Assembly: GCF_012911895.1 (NCBI RefSeq)
Contig: NZ_JAAXCV010000031.1
Location: 50,272-114,271, forward strand
DNA: 64,000 nt
Reading direction: 5' to 3'
From: Bacillus sp. RO3
GTDB lineage: Bacteria; Bacillota; Bacilli; Bacillales; Bacillaceae_B
Of this stretch, positions 62,552 to 64,000 are shown piece by piece. A program made the position numbers and the translations under genes. Each line of letters begins with the position of its first letter. Within the stretch, counting starts at the first letter, position 1. Below the pieces are notes generated by a model. That model did no database searches. It was not told where the DNA came from and saw nothing but the letters and a program-made list of their open reading frames with translations.

Positions 62552-63613
62552 ATGTACTCTCTCATTGATTTTGTAATTGCTTTTGCTATTTCTTTAGTTG
62601 TTTCTGTAGCAGTGACTCCATTCGTAATCAAATTCGCCAAACGATTTGGCTTTGTCGATAAACCGGATTTTCGTAAGGTCCATAAGGGCTTGATGCCCCG
62701 TATCGGTGGATTATCGATTGTCATCGGTGCATCAGCAGGCCTATTGTACCTGAATGATTTGATCTTACCGCTATGGCCGGTCATTCTCGGGGGAGGAATC
62801 ATCCTGATCGTCGGGATCCTAGATGATCGCTTTACCCTGTCACCAAAAGCCAAGCTTATTGGACAAATCCTGGCAGCCTGCATCGTCGTGTTTGCCGATT
62901 TTAAAATTGACTTTATCACACTGCCTTTCGTGGCAGAACGTATATATTTAGGGAATTTCAGTTATGTGTTCGGTATCCTGTGGATCGTCGGGATCACCAA
63001 TGCCATCAACCTGATTGATGGATTGGACGGGCTTGCCGGCGGAGTATCCGTCATCGCCATGACATCCATCATGGCCCTTGCCGCTCTGAACGGTCAGTAC
63101 ATGGTCGTCGCCCTGACCGTCATCCTGATCGGCGGAACCATCGGCTTCCTGTTCTTTAACTTCAATCCCGCAAAGATTTTCATGGGAGACACAGGAGCAC
63201 TGTTCCTGGGCTATTGTATCTCGATCATCTCGCTTCTTGGATTGTTCAAGAGTGTGACGATCTTCAGTTTAGTTGTTCCAATTATCATCCTGGCTATACC
63301 GATTTTCGATACGTTCTTCGCCATCATCCGTCGTATCCTGAACAAACAGAAGATATCCGCACCGGATAAATCCCATTTACACCATCGCTTATTGGCAATG
63401 GGCTTCTCTCACAAAGAGACCGTCCTGATCATTTATGCGATCGGAGCATTCTTCGGACTGTGTGCGATTCTTTTCACCCGATCAACGCTTTGGGGAGCCA
63501 TTCTTTTCTCCGCCGTACTGGTCATCATCATCCAGCTGACGGCAGAAGTCGTTGGATTGATCGGTCAGCACAAGCCGTTGATCAACACAATGAAGAAACT
63601 GCGCGAAAGATAA
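62552..63613 (+). CDS. tagO: Undecaprenyl-phosphate GlcNAc-1-phosphate transferase TagO
   Basis: A 353-residue MraY/WecA-family enzyme with 10-11 spans. FGFVDKPDFRKVHKGLMPRI, GILDDRF, NAINLIDGLDGLAGG, NPAKIFMGDTGALFLG and the HLHHRLLAMG motif are all present. It transfers GlcNAc-1-P to undecaprenyl phosphate, the first step of wall teichoic and teichuronic acid synthesis. ATG 62552 behind GAGGTGAACG; longer frames lack a ribosome site. Confidence 0.95.
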   Translation: MYSLIDFVIAFAISLVVSVAVTPFVIKFAKRFGFVDKPDFRKVHKGLMPRIGGLSIVIGASAGLLYLNDLILPLWPVILGGGIILIVGILDDRFTLSPKAKLIGQILAACIVVFADFKIDFITLPFVAERIYLGNFSYVFGILWIVGITNAINLIDGLDGLAGGVSVIAMTSIMALAALNGQYMVVALTVILIGGTIGFLFFNFNPAKIFMGDTGALFLGYCISIISLLGLFKSVTIFSLVVPIIILAIPIFDTFFAIIRRILNKQKISAPDKSHLHHRLLAMGFSHKETVLIIYAIGAFFGLCAILFTRSTLWGAILFSAVLVIIIQLTAEVVGLIGQHKPLINTMKKLRER

Positions 63614-63655
63614 ACCAACGCATACGTGTATGCTGGAAAAATACTAGATTAGTAG

Positions 63656-63683
63656 AAAACCTTGGATGGATATCCAAGGTTTT
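63656..63683 (+). terminator. Terminator of tagO
   Basis: AAAACCTTGGAT/ATCCAAGGTTTT, a 12-bp stem followed by CTTTTTG. Confidence 0.85.
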
Positions 63684-63763
63684 CTTTTTGTTTAGGCATA
63701 TTTTGCAACAATAGTGGTGATTTGCTCATTTTTTACTGATGAGATGTCCTTATGATGAGCAGA

Positions 63764-63861
63764 CTGATTAATAATTGATCCTCTTCAGCCATAATCGATC
63801 CTGATGGGAGAAAATCGATCCGGATAGGACTTTTTCAATCCCCAATCTGATTAATTAATCC
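63764..63861. repeat. 20-bp phased ATYRATCC array, copy D
   Basis: Motif ends at 63781, 63801, 63821, 63841 and 63861, exact 20-bp steps. Units such as TGATGGGAGAAAATCGATCC align with those in copies A-C (TGATGGG...ATCC). It fills much of the 340-bp gap after tagO. Confidence 0.85.
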
Positions 63862-63951
63862 TAAATCCAAGGAATTCTATTTAGCCCCCTAACTCATTTG
63901 GACACCATAATCTAAAAGCCTTAAGATAGATGTATCAAAGGAGGAGTCCAA

Positions 63952-64000
63952 ATGAGTAAACGAAATGGACCAATGGAAGATGTGAAAAAACAATACGTTC
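63952..64000 (+). CDS. Partial unknown gene (first 16 codons)
   Basis: Starts MSKRNGPMEDVKKQYV behind AAAGGAGGAGTCCAA, a very strong ribosome site. The window ends before any domain can be recognised. Confidence 0.55.
   Translation, partial: MSKRNGPMEDVKKQYV

Noticed and set aside
62458..62919. A 153-codon minus-strand frame opposite the start of tagO
   Set aside because: It is a shadow of tagO, a confidently identified gene, and has no start signals.

Overview
The window reads as chromosomal DNA of a low-to-mid-GC, spore-forming Bacillaceae species (Bacillus/Rossellomorea-like). This rests on the degU/degS - yvyE - tagO neighbourhood, a Spo0E-type phosphatase, TreR and CcpA (cre) operators, strong GGAGG ribosome sites and a 140-bp palindromic repeat I recognise from many Bacillus genomes. 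No rRNA, tRNA, CRISPR array or prophage was seen. Everything here was read by eye; no database search was run.

Left end (1-6.6 kb, minus strand): a glycan-use locus with a secreted GH85 endo-beta-N-acetylglucosaminidase, ManA, a GH1 glycosidase and a ROK sugar kinase cut by the window edge. Two cre boxes suggest carbon catabolite control. From 5.6 to 15.5 kb the DNA is accessory and eroded: zinc-ribbon membrane proteins, a pRiA4b ORF-3/DUF6933 gene with an in-frame stop, a NERD gene with a damaged 5' end, a small secreted protein with small membrane-protein neighbours and a broken partial copy, and remnants of a DUF2599 gene, a RAYT transposase and comM. GGGACAGG/GGGACGG palindromes of REP type are scattered through it.

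Centre (15.5-41.4 kb, all minus strand): one large exopolysaccharide locus of about 26 kb. Transcription starts near 41.4 kb with the Wzz-like regulator, tyrosine kinase and PHP-type phosphatase. It then passes a 300-bp leader-like gap where B. subtilis carries the EAR antitermination RNA, followed by an EpsC-type dehydratase, a GalU and a monotopic sugar transferase. Glycosyltransferases, a Wzy-like polymerase, a GT56 (WecF-like) transferase, an ATP-grasp/epimerase/phosphoesterase trio, the RffA aminotransferase and a Wzx flippase come next. The nucleotide-sugar genes rfbACDB, ugd, galE and a second galU close it. Predicted precursors are dTDP-L-rhamnose, dTDP-Fuc4N, UDP-GlcA, UDP-Gal and UDP-Glc.

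Right part (41.6-64 kb): a divergent SGNH hydrolase, a DUF6241 protein, an MFS transporter, a second NERD protein, a LysM-NlpC/P60 cell-wall hydrolase, an OmpR-type two-component system beside a secreted five-repeat protein, a membrane acyltransferase, and the trehalose operon (treP-treC-treR) with TreR operators. It ends with the conserved degU-degS / yvyE / tagO block.

The most unusual signal is an array of an 8-bp ATYRATCC motif repeated at almost exactly 20-bp steps. It occurs three times inside a ~345-bp tandem triplication (45.45-46.38 kb) and once more, 17 kb away, after tagO. I know no named element matching it.
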